A DNA stretch of 64,000 bases from Bifidobacterium breve (GCA_945881845.1 CAMCVN010000006.1:21706-85705), one strand, 5' to 3'; shown: positions 24,580 to 34,278, counted from the stretch's first letter. Made by a program: numbers and translations. Notes: generated by a model not told the origin, from the sequence alone.

Positions 24580-26901
24580 CTAGCCAGCGACAGGCGCCAG
24601 CCGGACATCCCAGACCGGCTCGTCGTCCGGCCGGCAGAACTCACCATCCAGAGCGATTCCGCAGGATGGGCAGAGGTACGAACGCCAGCAGAGCTCGTGC
24701 CCGATCTGTTCAACCGGGTCGCTGAAGTGAGTTCCAAGGTCCGCCGCAGGAATCTCAAGCCAAGCTGATCCAAGCCGATAGTTACCCTCGCGCGGAGCCA
24801 ACTCCTGCTGGCACGCGGCGCATCCGAGCGCATCGCCATTGCTGCCGGGGCCGACAGCAACTGTCGCCAACGCGTACTGAGTGACCGAAGCGAGTGATCC
24901 TTCGGCAGGCTCACGCGGCGGCTTTGCGCGCTCAAGCCGACCGGCGAGCAACTCGGCGCGCAGCTTGTCGGTCGCAGGCTGGTCCAAAGCACCGTCCTGA
25001 CCCAACGCGACCCCGTAGATCGCTTCCGCATCAGCAACAGTGATCTTGCCCTCGCGGACGTCCTCTTCGACCATCTCAGGTATCCGTAGGACAGGATCGC
25101 CGTACCCTGCGCCTGGGTTTGGAAGGACCTCGAAGACGTCGTTCTCCGTGATCCGGTTGTTGAAGATCTTTGGCGGCGCAGGGGTTCCCTCAGGCGCCAT
25201 CTCACGCAGATCTTCCGGGGTGCCTGGCAGCCGGCCTTCGGCAAACCAGTCCTGGATCGCGCAGTCCTCAGCTCGCCACATCGTGCCTCCGGTTGCCGGC
25301 CAGCCACCGAGCACGCCGATTCCTTGGGTCACACTCTGAGCCAAGCCGCCGGACGAGATGTAGTGCTCGGCTGACCTATGGCCGACCATTCCTGAAACCA
25401 AACATGCCCCTCCGCGCCAGCGGCCATGGCCGCCGGAGTCGGTCGCCTCGCGGCGGTAGAGGTAGATCATCGGGATCTCGCGTTCCATCGCCTCGACGCT
25501 GCCGACAGGGTTCATAGTCGCGCTCATCGTGCCGCCGTGCTCCAGCCCATCTCGCCAAGGGAACGCGCCGAGGCCGCCTACGACCCCGTCCATCGGGAAG
25601 TTGGCCGTCGGCGTCCCGTACTGATCGACCCCGAAGGTGTGGTTGTAGATCAGCGTCGCTGCTCCCGAGGCCGCGAAAGTCTGGTGCGCGGCAGCTTCGT
25701 TGGTGGAGAGCATCTTCATATTCAGATGCTGAGCTTGAACAAGCGCTACCACCAGACCTATCGAGGTACTGCAGGCGGCGGGGTGGTTGGCAGCCGTGAT
25801 CGTTCCCCGTTCGAACTCGAAATCGACCTGCTCCAGCAGGCCCGCGGCGCAGAGATACTGGTCGAAGCAGAGGAATGTCAGCAACGAGTTGGTGATGCAT
25901 GCCCGCAGCACGCCGGCCGTGATGTTGAACGAGCCGACGCTCGGGTCGGTGCCACTGTTCGTATAGAGCAGCCTGTCGCCCTCCTTGCGGACCGTAAGAC
26001 TCACGCGGTAAGGCTTCAGATCTCCGACAACAGCGCCGGCGACATACCGAGTGTCGGTCCACTCGCCGTCAGGGAGCGCTTTTAGCCTCTCGCCAACGAC
26101 ACCAGCCGTCGTCGAGATCATCTTGCGCATTACTCCCTTGACCTGGCCTGCGCCGTAGCGACCGACCATGTCGAGAACGCGCTCGCGCGCGAGTTGCACC
26201 CCGGCGATCTGCGAACGGAGCTCAAGCGTCATCAGTCCGGACAGCCGCGAGCGACGAACCCAAGCGTCGACCACGTCTTCGCGGATCTTGCCGGCCTCGA
26301 CCAGCTTGATCGGCGGGAAGAACGTGGGCTCCGAGTAGACGTCGTGGGCCTGCTGCGTGAAGCCGCCCGGCTCAACGCCTCCCAATTCACGCTGATGGAT
26401 CACGTTGTAGACCCAGGCGAAGAGCTTTCCTTCCCAGAAGACCGGCGCGTACACGGCCGTGTCCATCTGGTGGTTGGTGCCGATCCACGGATCGTCTTGA
26501 AGGAAGATGTCGCCCTCGCCGATCCCTACATTCATCGACCGGTGCTCGAGCGTCCACTTGACGACAAGGTCGGCACAGCCGCTGAAGAAGAGGTTGCCCG
26601 GCCCGAAGCAAACTCCGGCGCCGTCCTCGGTCTGAATCGAGGTGTTGAAGTCGTAGCCGAAGACGACGACCTGGCTTCCCGAGACACGACGGATTGTCTC
26701 CTGGTGATCCCAGTTGACGTTCCAGAGCTTCGAGCGCAGAACCTCGTAGGAGATCGGGTCGATATCCGTTTCGAAATCGGTGTCGAGCTTCAGCGAAGGA
26801 TCGATGACGAGCTCGGCCGGAGGCAGATAGCCTCGCGCGAAACTCTCCGCACGACGCTCACGCTCGTTCTCAAGGGTCCGCTCTACAGTCGTATCGCTCA
26901 C
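24580..26901 (-). CDS. HyuB/acetone-carboxylase-alpha-like subunit with fused C-terminal zinc ribbon
   Basis: 773 residues. About residues 45-640 are a hydantoinase B/acetone carboxylase alpha-type domain (DPISYEVLRSKLWNVNWDHQ, FFSGCADLVVKWT, LQDDPWIGTNHQMD, VIHQRELGG). His144, Asp147 and His169 have the H-x2-D-x21-H spacing of the metal site I recall for acetone carboxylase alpha. Residues about 690-773 form an extra domain with C694-x2-C697 and C744-x2-C747 and a WDVRLAP end; it resembles the free zinc protein at 33828-34187. The GTG start at 26901 is two bases from the HyuA stop. Activity as an ATP-dependent carboxylase or a hydantoinase/oxoprolinase cannot be separated by sequence alone; context favours carboxylation. 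Confidence 0.85.
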   Translation of the reverse strand: MSDTTVERTLENERERRAESFARGYLPPAELVIDPSLKLDTDFETDIDPISYEVLRSKLWNVNWDHQETIRRVSGSQVVVFGYDFNTSIQTEDGAGVCFGPGNLFFSGCADLVVKWTLEHRSMNVGIGEGDIFLQDDPWIGTNHQMDTAVYAPVFWEGKLFAWVYNVIHQRELGGVEPGGFTQQAHDVYSEPTFFPPIKLVEAGKIREDVVDAWVRRSRLSGLMTLELRSQIAGVQLARERVLDMVGRYGAGQVKGVMRKMISTTAGVVGERLKALPDGEWTDTRYVAGAVVGDLKPYRVSLTVRKEGDRLLYTNSGTDPSVGSFNITAGVLRACITNSLLTFLCFDQYLCAAGLLEQVDFEFERGTITAANHPAACSTSIGLVVALVQAQHLNMKMLSTNEAAAHQTFAASGAATLIYNHTFGVDQYGTPTANFPMDGVVGGLGAFPWRDGLEHGGTMSATMNPVGSVEAMEREIPMIYLYRREATDSGGHGRWRGGACLVSGMVGHRSAEHYISSGGLAQSVTQGIGVLGGWPATGGTMWRAEDCAIQDWFAEGRLPGTPEDLREMAPEGTPAPPKIFNNRITENDVFEVLPNPGAGYGDPVLRIPEMVEEDVREGKITVADAEAIYGVALGQDGALDQPATDKLRAELLAGRLERAKPPREPAEGSLASVTQYALATVAVGPGSNGDALGCAACQQELAPREGNYRLGSAWLEIPAADLGTHFSDPVEQIGHELCWRSYLCPSCGIALDGEFCRPDDEPVWDVRLAPVAG

Positions 26902-26903
26902 GC

Positions 26904-29009
26904 TTACGCTCCCGGCTCGATGGTTAGGTTGCCGCCCGGTTCGACGGTCAAGTTGAGGCCCGGTCGCAGCACCGCTGTGGTGTCCGGGTAGTCGATGAGT
27001 GCAGGGCCGGAAAGGGCTGTGCCGGCGGCCAGCGATGGGCCGTCAAAGACCGGTGTCGCCGATGTCTCTCTGTGCTCTGACCAGTAGACATCGCGTTCCC
27101 CTGACGGTTTGGCATCGGTCGTGCCGCCGGGTTCGGCGTAGCCGGTAACCAGCGCTCGCAACGGTTCGGCCGGTTCGACCAGCAGCCTCAGCGCCATCAG
27201 GTCGATCCCGCCCTCTGGGTATCCGACGCCCTCGCCGAACCTGCGCGCGTAGGTGCGCGCGAAGCTCTCGACGATCTCTTCCATCGCTGCCTCGTCCAAG
27301 TCGCCGTCAGGCACATCGGCCTCGACGTCGTAAACCTGAAGCGCATACTTGAGGTCCGCGCTGCGCTTAGAGCTGAGCGAATTCCAGTCGACGTTTGAGC
27401 GCTCGGCGTCAGCACGCGCAACCGCTTCAAGCCGCTCGAACTCGCTGGCAACTCGAGCGCTGTCGAGCGGAGCTTTCATGAAGCCGGGCGCCTCGTATGT
27501 TCGGCCGTAGCCCTCCAGCCCGATCCCGTACGCGGACCAGACCGATGCCAGATCACCGACGGGAATGACGACGCGGTTGATACCCAACCCGCGCGAGAAG
27601 AGACCAGCATGCACGGCCCCGCCGCCGCCAAACGCGTAGAGCGCGAAGTCACGCGGGTCGTGGCCACGCGCGATCGTCATGCTGCGGATCTTGTCCTCCA
27701 TCAGGTTGTCGGCAACCTCCTGGATTCCCGCAGCGCACTCCATCACGCCGAGTCCAACCTGCTCGCCGAGCGCTGCGATTGCAGCTTCAGCGGCCTTGAT
27801 ATCAAGCTTCATCCGCCCGCCGAGGAAGTTCTCGCCATTGACGAGCCCTAGTACTAGGTCGGCATCGGTGACGGTTGGTTGCGTGCCGCCGCGGCCGTAA
27901 CAAACGGGGCCAGGATCGGCGCCCGCGCTCTGCGGTCCGACGCGCAAAGCGCCCGACTGCTGCTCGACCCAAGCCAAACTTCCGCCGCCCGCGCCGACCG
28001 ACTCGACGTCAACCATCCGCAGGAAGAGATCGTGCTGTTCAACAACGACGCCGTCGCGGATTGGCAGCCGAGCCTCGGCGATCACGCTGACATCGAATGT
28101 CGTACCGCCCATGTCGGCAGCGATGATGTTCTCATGACCAACTTCTGCGCCAGCCTTGGCGCAGGCAATAACGCCTCCGACCGGTCCAGATTCGAGCGTC
28201 ATCACGGGCCGGTCGATCACGTCGGTGGCATCGATCAACCCACCGTCGCACTGAGCGAACAGCAGGCGATCCGTGTAGCCGCGCTGCTCAAGCTTCGCTA
28301 GCAAGCTGCGGACGTAGTCGCTCATCAACGGTCCGATGTAGGAGTTCAGAACGGCGGTCGCGGCGCGCGGGTATTCACCCATCCGCTGAGCCAACCGTGC
28401 TCCATAACTGACGTAGAGATCTGGGTAGCGTTCGGACAGCACTTCGCGCGTGCGTTCTTCGTGCTCATTATTCAGATGGCTCCAGAGGTAGCTGACGGCG
28501 AGCGTCTCGACTCCCTGCTCGAGCAGCGAGTCGACGCTCGCGATCAGCTCGTCAACGTTCAGCGGAATAACAACATCGCCGAAGCAGTCGATCCGCTCGG
28601 AGACCTCGCGCACATCCTCACGACGGACGAAGCGCTCCGGCAGCGAGCTGGCGGCGTAGTTGAGAATCCGCTCAACCGGCTGACCATTCGTGCGGCCCGT
28701 ATTGTTGAGCAGACGGAGAGAGTCGCCGTGGCCAACTGTTGAGACGAGCCCAACGCGCGAACCGGTGTGGCTAACTACAGCGTTGATGCCGACCGTCGTG
28801 CCGTGCGACATCCGCGCCGTCTGAGCGAGCAGTTCGGAGAGTTCGACGCCTAGCGCTGACGCCCCAGTCTCAAGTGAATCGATGAAGCCTCTCGAAAAGT
28901 CGTCTGGCGTTGACGGCGACTTGGCAATCGTTACGGCACCGTTGCCGTCGACGATCGTGCAGTCCGTGAACGTCCCTCCGATATCGATGCTTACGCGGTA
29001 GTTGCTCAT
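26904..29009 (-). CDS. HyuA/acetone-carboxylase-beta-like ATPase subunit
   Basis: 701-residue protein of the hydantoinase A/oxoprolinase family, an ASKHA-type ATPase that phosphorylates the substrate or bicarbonate in acetone-type carboxylases. The N-terminal nucleotide motif is VSIDIGGTFTDCTIVD, followed by MSHGTTVGINAVV, the second phosphate motif AADMGGTTFDVSVI and GAGGGSLAWVEQ, GPQSAGADPGPVCYGRGG and the C-terminal domain with GVGYPEGGIDLMALRL. ATG 29009 overlaps the SDR stop as ATGA, and the HyuB-type gene follows two bases after the stop, so the pair is co-translated. It is the unfused counterpart of the N-terminal half of the 1344-residue protein upstream. Confidence 0.88.
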   Translation of the reverse strand: MSNYRVSIDIGGTFTDCTIVDGNGAVTIAKSPSTPDDFSRGFIDSLETGASALGVELSELLAQTARMSHGTTVGINAVVSHTGSRVGLVSTVGHGDSLRLLNNTGRTNGQPVERILNYAASSLPERFVRREDVREVSERIDCFGDVVIPLNVDELIASVDSLLEQGVETLAVSYLWSHLNNEHEERTREVLSERYPDLYVSYGARLAQRMGEYPRAATAVLNSYIGPLMSDYVRSLLAKLEQRGYTDRLLFAQCDGGLIDATDVIDRPVMTLESGPVGGVIACAKAGAEVGHENIIAADMGGTTFDVSVIAEARLPIRDGVVVEQHDLFLRMVDVESVGAGGGSLAWVEQQSGALRVGPQSAGADPGPVCYGRGGTQPTVTDADLVLGLVNGENFLGGRMKLDIKAAEAAIAALGEQVGLGVMECAAGIQEVADNLMEDKIRSMTIARGHDPRDFALYAFGGGGAVHAGLFSRGLGINRVVIPVGDLASVWSAYGIGLEGYGRTYEAPGFMKAPLDSARVASEFERLEAVARADAERSNVDWNSLSSKRSADLKYALQVYDVEADVPDGDLDEAAMEEIVESFARTYARRFGEGVGYPEGGIDLMALRLLVEPAEPLRALVTGYAEPGGTTDAKPSGERDVYWSEHRETSATPVFDGPSLAAGTALSGPALIDYPDTTAVLRPGLNLTVEPGGNLTIEPGA

Positions 29010-29776
29010 GATCCTGTCCTGCTCCCTCCGTTGACACTTAGGTACTCCCCGGTAACGAAATCAGAGCCTGGGGAGACGAGGTAGAGCACGGCGGCTGCGA
29101 TGTCATCCGGCAGCCCGTGCTCTCCTTGCTTGCCATGGCGATGAAGTGGAATGTCGGCTGCAAGGCCGGCGATCGCTTCGTCGTCGAACTGGTCGTGGAT
29201 GTCAGTTCGGATGAAGCCAGGGTTGATCGCGTTCACGCAGATCCCGAACTCGCCAAGGTTGCGCGCCAAAGAGACGGTCAGCCCTAGAACTGCTCCCTTC
29301 GAAGCGGCGTAGGCAGGGTTCGTTGTCGGACGACCTTGTTGCGCCGCGAGCGAACCGATGTTGACGATCTTGCCGTAGCGGCCTTCGCGCATATCGGGAA
29401 GGCAGGCGCGGATGCACCAGAAAGTCCCGGACGAGTTGACGCGGAAGTGGCGCTCCCAGTCCTCATCGGTTACATCCCATGGAGCGACTGCGTTTACGAC
29501 GCCGGCAACGTTGACGAGGATCTCGATCGGACCGAGCGCGGCACGCGTCTGAGCAGCAGCGTCGTCGACCGCAGCCGAATCGCCGATGTCGACCGCAATT
29601 GGAAGCAGCTCGCCATCGACGGTGCTGATCGCCCGGGCAGCAGCAACGAGGGGCTCCTCCTTGACGTCCCACATCGCGACCTTGGCCCCCTCGGCGTGGA
29701 GCAGCTTCGCCGTGACGCGTCCGAATCCGCCAGCAGCGCCGGTTACAACCGCGACTTTTCCATCAAGTTGACCCAT
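29006..29776 (-). CDS. Short-chain dehydrogenase/reductase inside the carboxylase cluster
   Basis: 256-residue classical SDR. Motifs are VVTGAAGGFGRVTAKLLHAE (glycine motif with an extra GGF), MWDVKEEPLVA with the acidic residue favouring NAD, VNVAGVVNAV, IVNIGSLAAQQGR with the catalytic serine, and PAYAASKGAVLGL with YxxxK. It lies between the fused HyuA-HyuB gene and the separate HyuA gene and overlaps the latter by ATGA. In the ethylbenzene pathway an SDR (1-phenylethanol dehydrogenase) makes the ketone that acetophenone carboxylase then carboxylates; this position suggests the same job for another secondary alcohol. That is inference from order only. Confidence 0.88.
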   Translation of the reverse strand: MGQLDGKVAVVTGAAGGFGRVTAKLLHAEGAKVAMWDVKEEPLVAAARAISTVDGELLPIAVDIGDSAAVDDAAAQTRAALGPIEILVNVAGVVNAVAPWDVTDEDWERHFRVNSSGTFWCIRACLPDMREGRYGKIVNIGSLAAQQGRPTTNPAYAASKGAVLGLTVSLARNLGEFGICVNAINPGFIRTDIHDQFDDEAIAGLAADIPLHRHGKQGEHGLPDDIAAAVLYLVSPGSDFVTGEYLSVNGGSRTGS

Positions 29777-29780
29777 CTAG

Positions 29781-32700
29781 CTAACTCTCCGTTCCGCCGA
29801 GGATGCCCTCGGAGCCGTATTGAGCTATTGCCTCGGCGACTGGCCTTGCACCATCCAGCCGCTCCGCTCGGAGCTCTCCGCGCCTCGCCAAAGTGGCCGC
29901 CGCGTCGTTGCCCGAGACGTCGGCCGAAACCCCGTAGATCATCTCTGCGTCCGAAGCTCCACAAAGCCCGGCCTGCAAGTCCGCAACGACCAGCTCGGCA
30001 TCGCGCTGGAGCGGGTCACCAAAACCAGGGCCACCTTCGGTGCGTGTGATCAACATGTCGCCCGTCGAGAGCGTTGTGCGCGCTTTAGCGTCCAGAACAT
30101 CTCGGGCTTCAAACTGCACTTCGGACTCGCCGCTGACGAGCCTCCCGGACTCAAGCTGCGCGCGCGCGTCAGCGCCGCGCAGAATGATGTTCGTGTTCAG
30201 AGCACACGGATAACCGCCATAAAGACCGGGCGCGCCGGGCTGGGCTGCGCCGTGCGTCGTGACGATAACTTCAAGATCGCGATCAACGTCGTAACTGATC
30301 GTTCCGACTTCGATTCCGGTGCCGCCGCGGTAGCGACCGTGGCCGTAGCTCCCGGGTGCACGATGGCGGTAGAGCTCGAGGACCGGGAAAACCTTCTCAT
30401 TGGACTCAACGTTCGGGCAGACACACGAAACGGACTCGAAGTAACCACCGCAATCGACACCGTCGCCCCAGCGTCGTGCACCTCCGCCGCCAGCCGCGTT
30501 GTCGAACATCAGGCTGGCCAGTGGCTCGCCGTACTGATCGATTCCGGCGAGGATGACAAGGTTGAAGTAGGGATACCAAACCGCCATCGACTCGTCCCTG
30601 AGCTCGCCGCTTGAAGCCAGCATCTTGCCAACGACAGTTCCGGCAACATTCTCGGTCGCTTCCTCCCCGCAAACGCTGCCGCCGCTGCAGGCGGCCGGAT
30701 AATTACAGTTGTTGACGGTCCCGGGTTCGCTGACGATCTCGACAATGTCGCGCAAGCCACCTGTCGACCAAGGAATCTCGTACGCCAGCATCACAAGCAC
30801 GGCGACCATCACACCCCCGCGCAGGCCGCTGATCGTGCAGTTGATCATTCCCGGCGCCTCCGGCGAGGTGCCGGTGAAGTCGAACAGCAGCTTCCCGTCA
30901 CGCTTCTCGAGCCTCAGCTTGACCTCGTATAGCTCATAGTTGACTCCGTCGTGATCGAGGTAGACATGGTCGTACCACTCACCGTCGGGGATCTGATCCA
31001 GTCGCGACCGAACAGTCTGCTCGACCTCCTCCTGGATTTGAGTGGTGGCGGCCCTAAATGCCTCCTCGCCGTAACGGTCAACAACTTCGAGCACGCGGCG
31101 ACGGGCCGTTACCTGTGAGGCGACTGTCGCCCGCAGGTTAAGGCCGTTCATCATCGGAGTTCGAGTGTTGCGCAACAGCAGCGTCTCAACCTCGGTGCAA
31201 TAGCGCCCCGCATCCATCAGTTTCAGCGGAGTGATGATCGGGCACTCTTCGAAGACATCAGATGCCCCAACAACGAAACTCCCCGGCACTGGTCCGCCAA
31301 CGTCCTGGTAGTGCATCACCAAAGCGCCCCAGGCGATGATCTCCTCACCGGCGAAGAACGGCGTCACGACAACGAAGTCATTGAAGTGAATTGCGCCGAC
31401 CCAAGGGTCGTTCGTGATGAACATGTCGCCGTCGCGGATCTCAGGGAAGCGCTCGATGATCGCCTTCACGGTCATGTCGAGCCCGGTCGTATGGAAGAGC
31501 ACGTAGACACCGGCGAAGAGTCCGTTGCCGTCTCCATCGAGCAGCCCCGCATTGAAATCAAAGGCCTCATAGATGAACTGGCTGCCGGACTTGCGAGCCG
31601 CAGTCTGCGCCTGCTCGTCATTGATCGCCCAAAGGCGGTTACGAATTACTTCGTAAGTGATCGGATCGAGCCTGCCATCGGTCACGCTTGCACTCTGCGA
31701 ACCGAAGTCCTGCTTCTCGGGAATTGCCACGTAGATCGATCCCCGTTCATCAACCTCGGCCGTAAAACCGGGTGGGATGAGGACGCTGTCGCCGTAGCGC
31801 TCAATCACTGCTGGGCCCTCAAGACGGTGGCCAGGCGCCATCGCGTCACCATCGAAGACTGCTGTCAACTGGCGGCCATAGCCGTCGAAGTACGCCTCCC
31901 GCTCGCCGCTACGCGCAGCCGCGACGTCACCTTCAGCAGGTGCCGGGCGCGGAAGCTCGGTTACCGAGGTCGGGATCGTCGCCGTCATTCGGAAAGTAGT
32001 GATTTCAACCCCAGCTTCGGGGTACGCTGAACCTTCGCCGTAGGTGCTCTCGTAGCGTTCGGTAAATCCGTCGATCAGACGATCGACCCCTTCTGGGTCG
32101 AGAGTCAGATCGTCCGGAACTTCAATCTCAAGCTCATGGACTTGGGCTCTGAAACGCATCAGCAGGAAGCGGCGGAATGTCGCCTCGGATGCCGACTCTC
32201 CCTCACGCTCCAGCTGCGCTTCAGCGGTCGACCGCAGCTCTGCGAAGAGATCCGACATCGCCTCGAAGTCACTCTCCCCGAAAGGCGTCGACATCGGACG
32301 CGCGCGGTCGAACGAGTGCCGCAGATCAGCAGTCAGCATCCCGAGCGCACTAAATGCGGTCGCTTCGCTGAGTACGTGAATGCCCTTGACGCCGGCCTCG
32401 GCCGAGTAGCCAACGGCATGGGTCGCCGCCGCGCCGCCGTAGGCAAAGAGTGCGAAGTCGCGCGGGTCATGACCGCGCTCGATGCTCGACGCGCGCAGCA
32501 GGTCCGCCATGTGCGAGTTCATGATCCGGTGCACGCCGGCAGCGGTCTCCTCTACCGACTGACCGAGCTTTTCGGCCAGGACCTCGAACGCTCGGAATGC
32601 GGCGTCGCGATCCAGCTCCATCGCCCCACCAAGGAAGTTGTCTGGATTGAGATAGCCAAGAATGACGTTGGCGTCTGTCACCGTGGGCTCAGTCCCTCCA

Positions 32701-33815
32701 AGCCCGTAGCAAGCAGGGCCGGGGCGGGCACCGGCCGATTGGGGGCCGACCTTTAGGACTCCTATCTGATCAATCCAAGCGATCGATCCTCCGCCAGCGC
32801 CGATGCTCTTGACGGCGACCTTCGGAACCTTGAAGGCATACTGCGCGATCACAGGCTCCTCCTCGAGTTGAAGGTCATCGTCGATCACGAGCGAAACATC
32901 AAACGATGTGCCTCCGACATCGGTACAAATGATGTTCGGCTCACCGTAAGCGCGCCCGACAAATCGTGAGCCCAGCGTGCCACCGACAGGCCCCGAATCG
33001 AGCAGGCTCACGGGCCGCTCCCGCGCGCTCTCGATTGGGACGACACCGCCTTCCGCAGTCATCAGAAGCACTGGTGCTTTGAGACCACTTGCGCTCATCA
33101 GTTCCTGCAGCCCACCGAGATACTTCGAAATCGGAGGCCCAAGGTACGCGTTCAGCGCCGTCGTTACCCCGCGCTCGTACTCGCCTAGTACCGACGCAAC
33201 ATCGACCGAGGCAGAGATGAAGAGGTCGGGCATCGCAGATGACAACGCGGCGACCAAACGCCGCTCGTGATCGGGGCAGAGAAAGCTCCACAGGAGGCAG
33301 ATTGCGACCGCGACAACACCAGAATCGCGAACCCTCTCAACGACCGCTGCGATCTCGTCATCTTCTAGCGCAATGACGACGCGTCCTTGGTAGTCGATCC
33401 GCTCCGTAACACCGAAGACGAGATCCCGCTCGATCAGCGGTGGATCGGCCATCGAAAGCCGGTTAAGATGCGAAATCTCGCGCTCCGATAGCCCCGCTCG
33501 CTTCTGAAAGATCTTGCCGATCGCGAGAGTGTCCTCGTGGCCAGCGGTCGTGATGTATGCGGTCTTTACCCCGTCCCGTTCAATCATCGCGTTGGTCGCC
33601 ACAGTCGAACCATGGATGAAGCGCTCGGTACCTTCTAAGACCTCGTCCAACGGTTTGCCGAGGCGCTCCGCCGCGGCCCTGACCGAATCAAGCACTCCGG
33701 CACCGAGGTCATCGCGTCGGCTGGGTGCCTTTGCAGCCACGACCCGGTTGCCCGCGACGTCGTGGATCACGCAATCAGTGAAAGTACCTCCGATATCTAC
33801 CGCGATGTTGTACAT
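29781..33815 (-). CDS. Fused HyuA-HyuB protein (oxoprolinase/acetone-carboxylase-like)
   Basis: 1344 residues, both halves in one chain. HyuA part, about 1-700: NIAVDIGGTFTDCVIHD, RFIHGSTVATNAMIERDG, CTDVGGTSFDVSLV (about 298-310), SIGAGGGSIAWIDQ and GLGGTEPTVTDANV. HyuB part from about 716: DPITYEVIRNRLWAINDE, NDPWVGAIHFNDFV, MHYQDVGG. His810, Asp813 and His835 keep the H-x2-D-x21-H spacing seen in the separate HyuB. Such fusions are the architecture of 5-oxoprolinase, so that activity is an alternative, but the flanking free zinc protein, SDR and ligase speak for a ketone-type carboxylase. No Shine-Dalgarno is visible before ATG 33815. Confidence 0.86.
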   Translation of the reverse strand: MYNIAVDIGGTFTDCVIHDVAGNRVVAAKAPSRRDDLGAGVLDSVRAAAERLGKPLDEVLEGTERFIHGSTVATNAMIERDGVKTAYITTAGHEDTLAIGKIFQKRAGLSEREISHLNRLSMADPPLIERDLVFGVTERIDYQGRVVIALEDDEIAAVVERVRDSGVVAVAICLLWSFLCPDHERRLVAALSSAMPDLFISASVDVASVLGEYERGVTTALNAYLGPPISKYLGGLQELMSASGLKAPVLLMTAEGGVVPIESARERPVSLLDSGPVGGTLGSRFVGRAYGEPNIICTDVGGTSFDVSLVIDDDLQLEEEPVIAQYAFKVPKVAVKSIGAGGGSIAWIDQIGVLKVGPQSAGARPGPACYGLGGTEPTVTDANVILGYLNPDNFLGGAMELDRDAAFRAFEVLAEKLGQSVEETAAGVHRIMNSHMADLLRASSIERGHDPRDFALFAYGGAAATHAVGYSAEAGVKGIHVLSEATAFSALGMLTADLRHSFDRARPMSTPFGESDFEAMSDLFAELRSTAEAQLEREGESASEATFRRFLLMRFRAQVHELEIEVPDDLTLDPEGVDRLIDGFTERYESTYGEGSAYPEAGVEITTFRMTATIPTSVTELPRPAPAEGDVAAARSGEREAYFDGYGRQLTAVFDGDAMAPGHRLEGPAVIERYGDSVLIPPGFTAEVDERGSIYVAIPEKQDFGSQSASVTDGRLDPITYEVIRNRLWAINDEQAQTAARKSGSQFIYEAFDFNAGLLDGDGNGLFAGVYVLFHTTGLDMTVKAIIERFPEIRDGDMFITNDPWVGAIHFNDFVVVTPFFAGEEIIAWGALVMHYQDVGGPVPGSFVVGASDVFEECPIITPLKLMDAGRYCTEVETLLLRNTRTPMMNGLNLRATVASQVTARRRVLEVVDRYGEEAFRAATTQIQEEVEQTVRSRLDQIPDGEWYDHVYLDHDGVNYELYEVKLRLEKRDGKLLFDFTGTSPEAPGMINCTISGLRGGVMVAVLVMLAYEIPWSTGGLRDIVEIVSEPGTVNNCNYPAACSGGSVCGEEATENVAGTVVGKMLASSGELRDESMAVWYPYFNLVILAGIDQYGEPLASLMFDNAAGGGGARRWGDGVDCGGYFESVSCVCPNVESNEKVFPVLELYRHRAPGSYGHGRYRGGTGIEVGTISYDVDRDLEVIVTTHGAAQPGAPGLYGGYPCALNTNIILRGADARAQLESGRLVSGESEVQFEARDVLDAKARTTLSTGDMLITRTEGGPGFGDPLQRDAELVVADLQAGLCGASDAEMIYGVSADVSGNDAAATLARRGELRAERLDGARPVAEAIAQYGSEGILGGTES

Positions 33816-33827
33816 AGGATCGCGCGC

Positions 33828-34187
33828 CTAACGCGCCTTCGAAAGAGTCTCAGGATCAAGTCGCCACTCGAGCATGATCGGGTCTCCGTGCTGCTGAACG
33901 TTGACGGCAATCAGCAGAGCGCAGCTAGGGCAGAAGAACTGACGCGCAACGAGCCGCTCCGTCATACCGACCGAGTTGAGCGCACTCAGGTCGGAGATTG
34001 ACAGCTCCTTAAGCACGGCCCCAAGCTTGGGATCGTTCTCAATTCCCCCGTAACGATGCCCACACTCAGAGCAGTGGATCGACCATCTCGATTCATCGTC
34101 CGCGTTTCTCATCAAGACAAACGCGTCGCCCACCGTCGGCGCGCGATCCGGCTCCACCTCGCTCTGCTGTTGCTCCAAGTCATTCAT
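33828..34187 (-). CDS. Small zinc-ribbon protein, acetone carboxylase gamma-like
   Basis: 119 residues from ATG 34187 (the frame opens at 34220). It has a treble-clef/zinc-ribbon layout: IHCSECGHRYGG, a helical stretch of about 45 residues, then RQFFCPSCALLIAVNVQQHG and a tail LEWRLDP. This matches the layout of the small gamma subunits of acetone-type carboxylases, which bind one zinc. The same arrangement (CxxC, about 46 residues, CPSC, short strand, WxxRLxP) forms the C-terminus of the HyuB-type protein at 24580. It is 12 bases from the fused HyuA-HyuB gene and follows the ligase gene in the operon. Confidence 0.75.
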   Translation of the reverse strand: MNDLEQQQSEVEPDRAPTVGDAFVLMRNADDESRWSIHCSECGHRYGGIENDPKLGAVLKELSISDLSALNSVGMTERLVARQFFCPSCALLIAVNVQQHGDPIMLEWRLDPETLSKAR

Positions 34188-34278
34188 TCGTAAGTCGCTT
34201 CTCCTTAACGGGCAGCCCACGACAGGCGGTTAGTCGAACCTACCCGCGCACCCTGGGCGGCGGCGACTGGCCGTTGCG

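Noticed and set aside
24246..25307. 353-codon minus-strand open frame
   Set aside because: Overlaps the HyuB gene in another frame and the hydratase on the opposite strand; very rich in Arg and Ser, no motifs.
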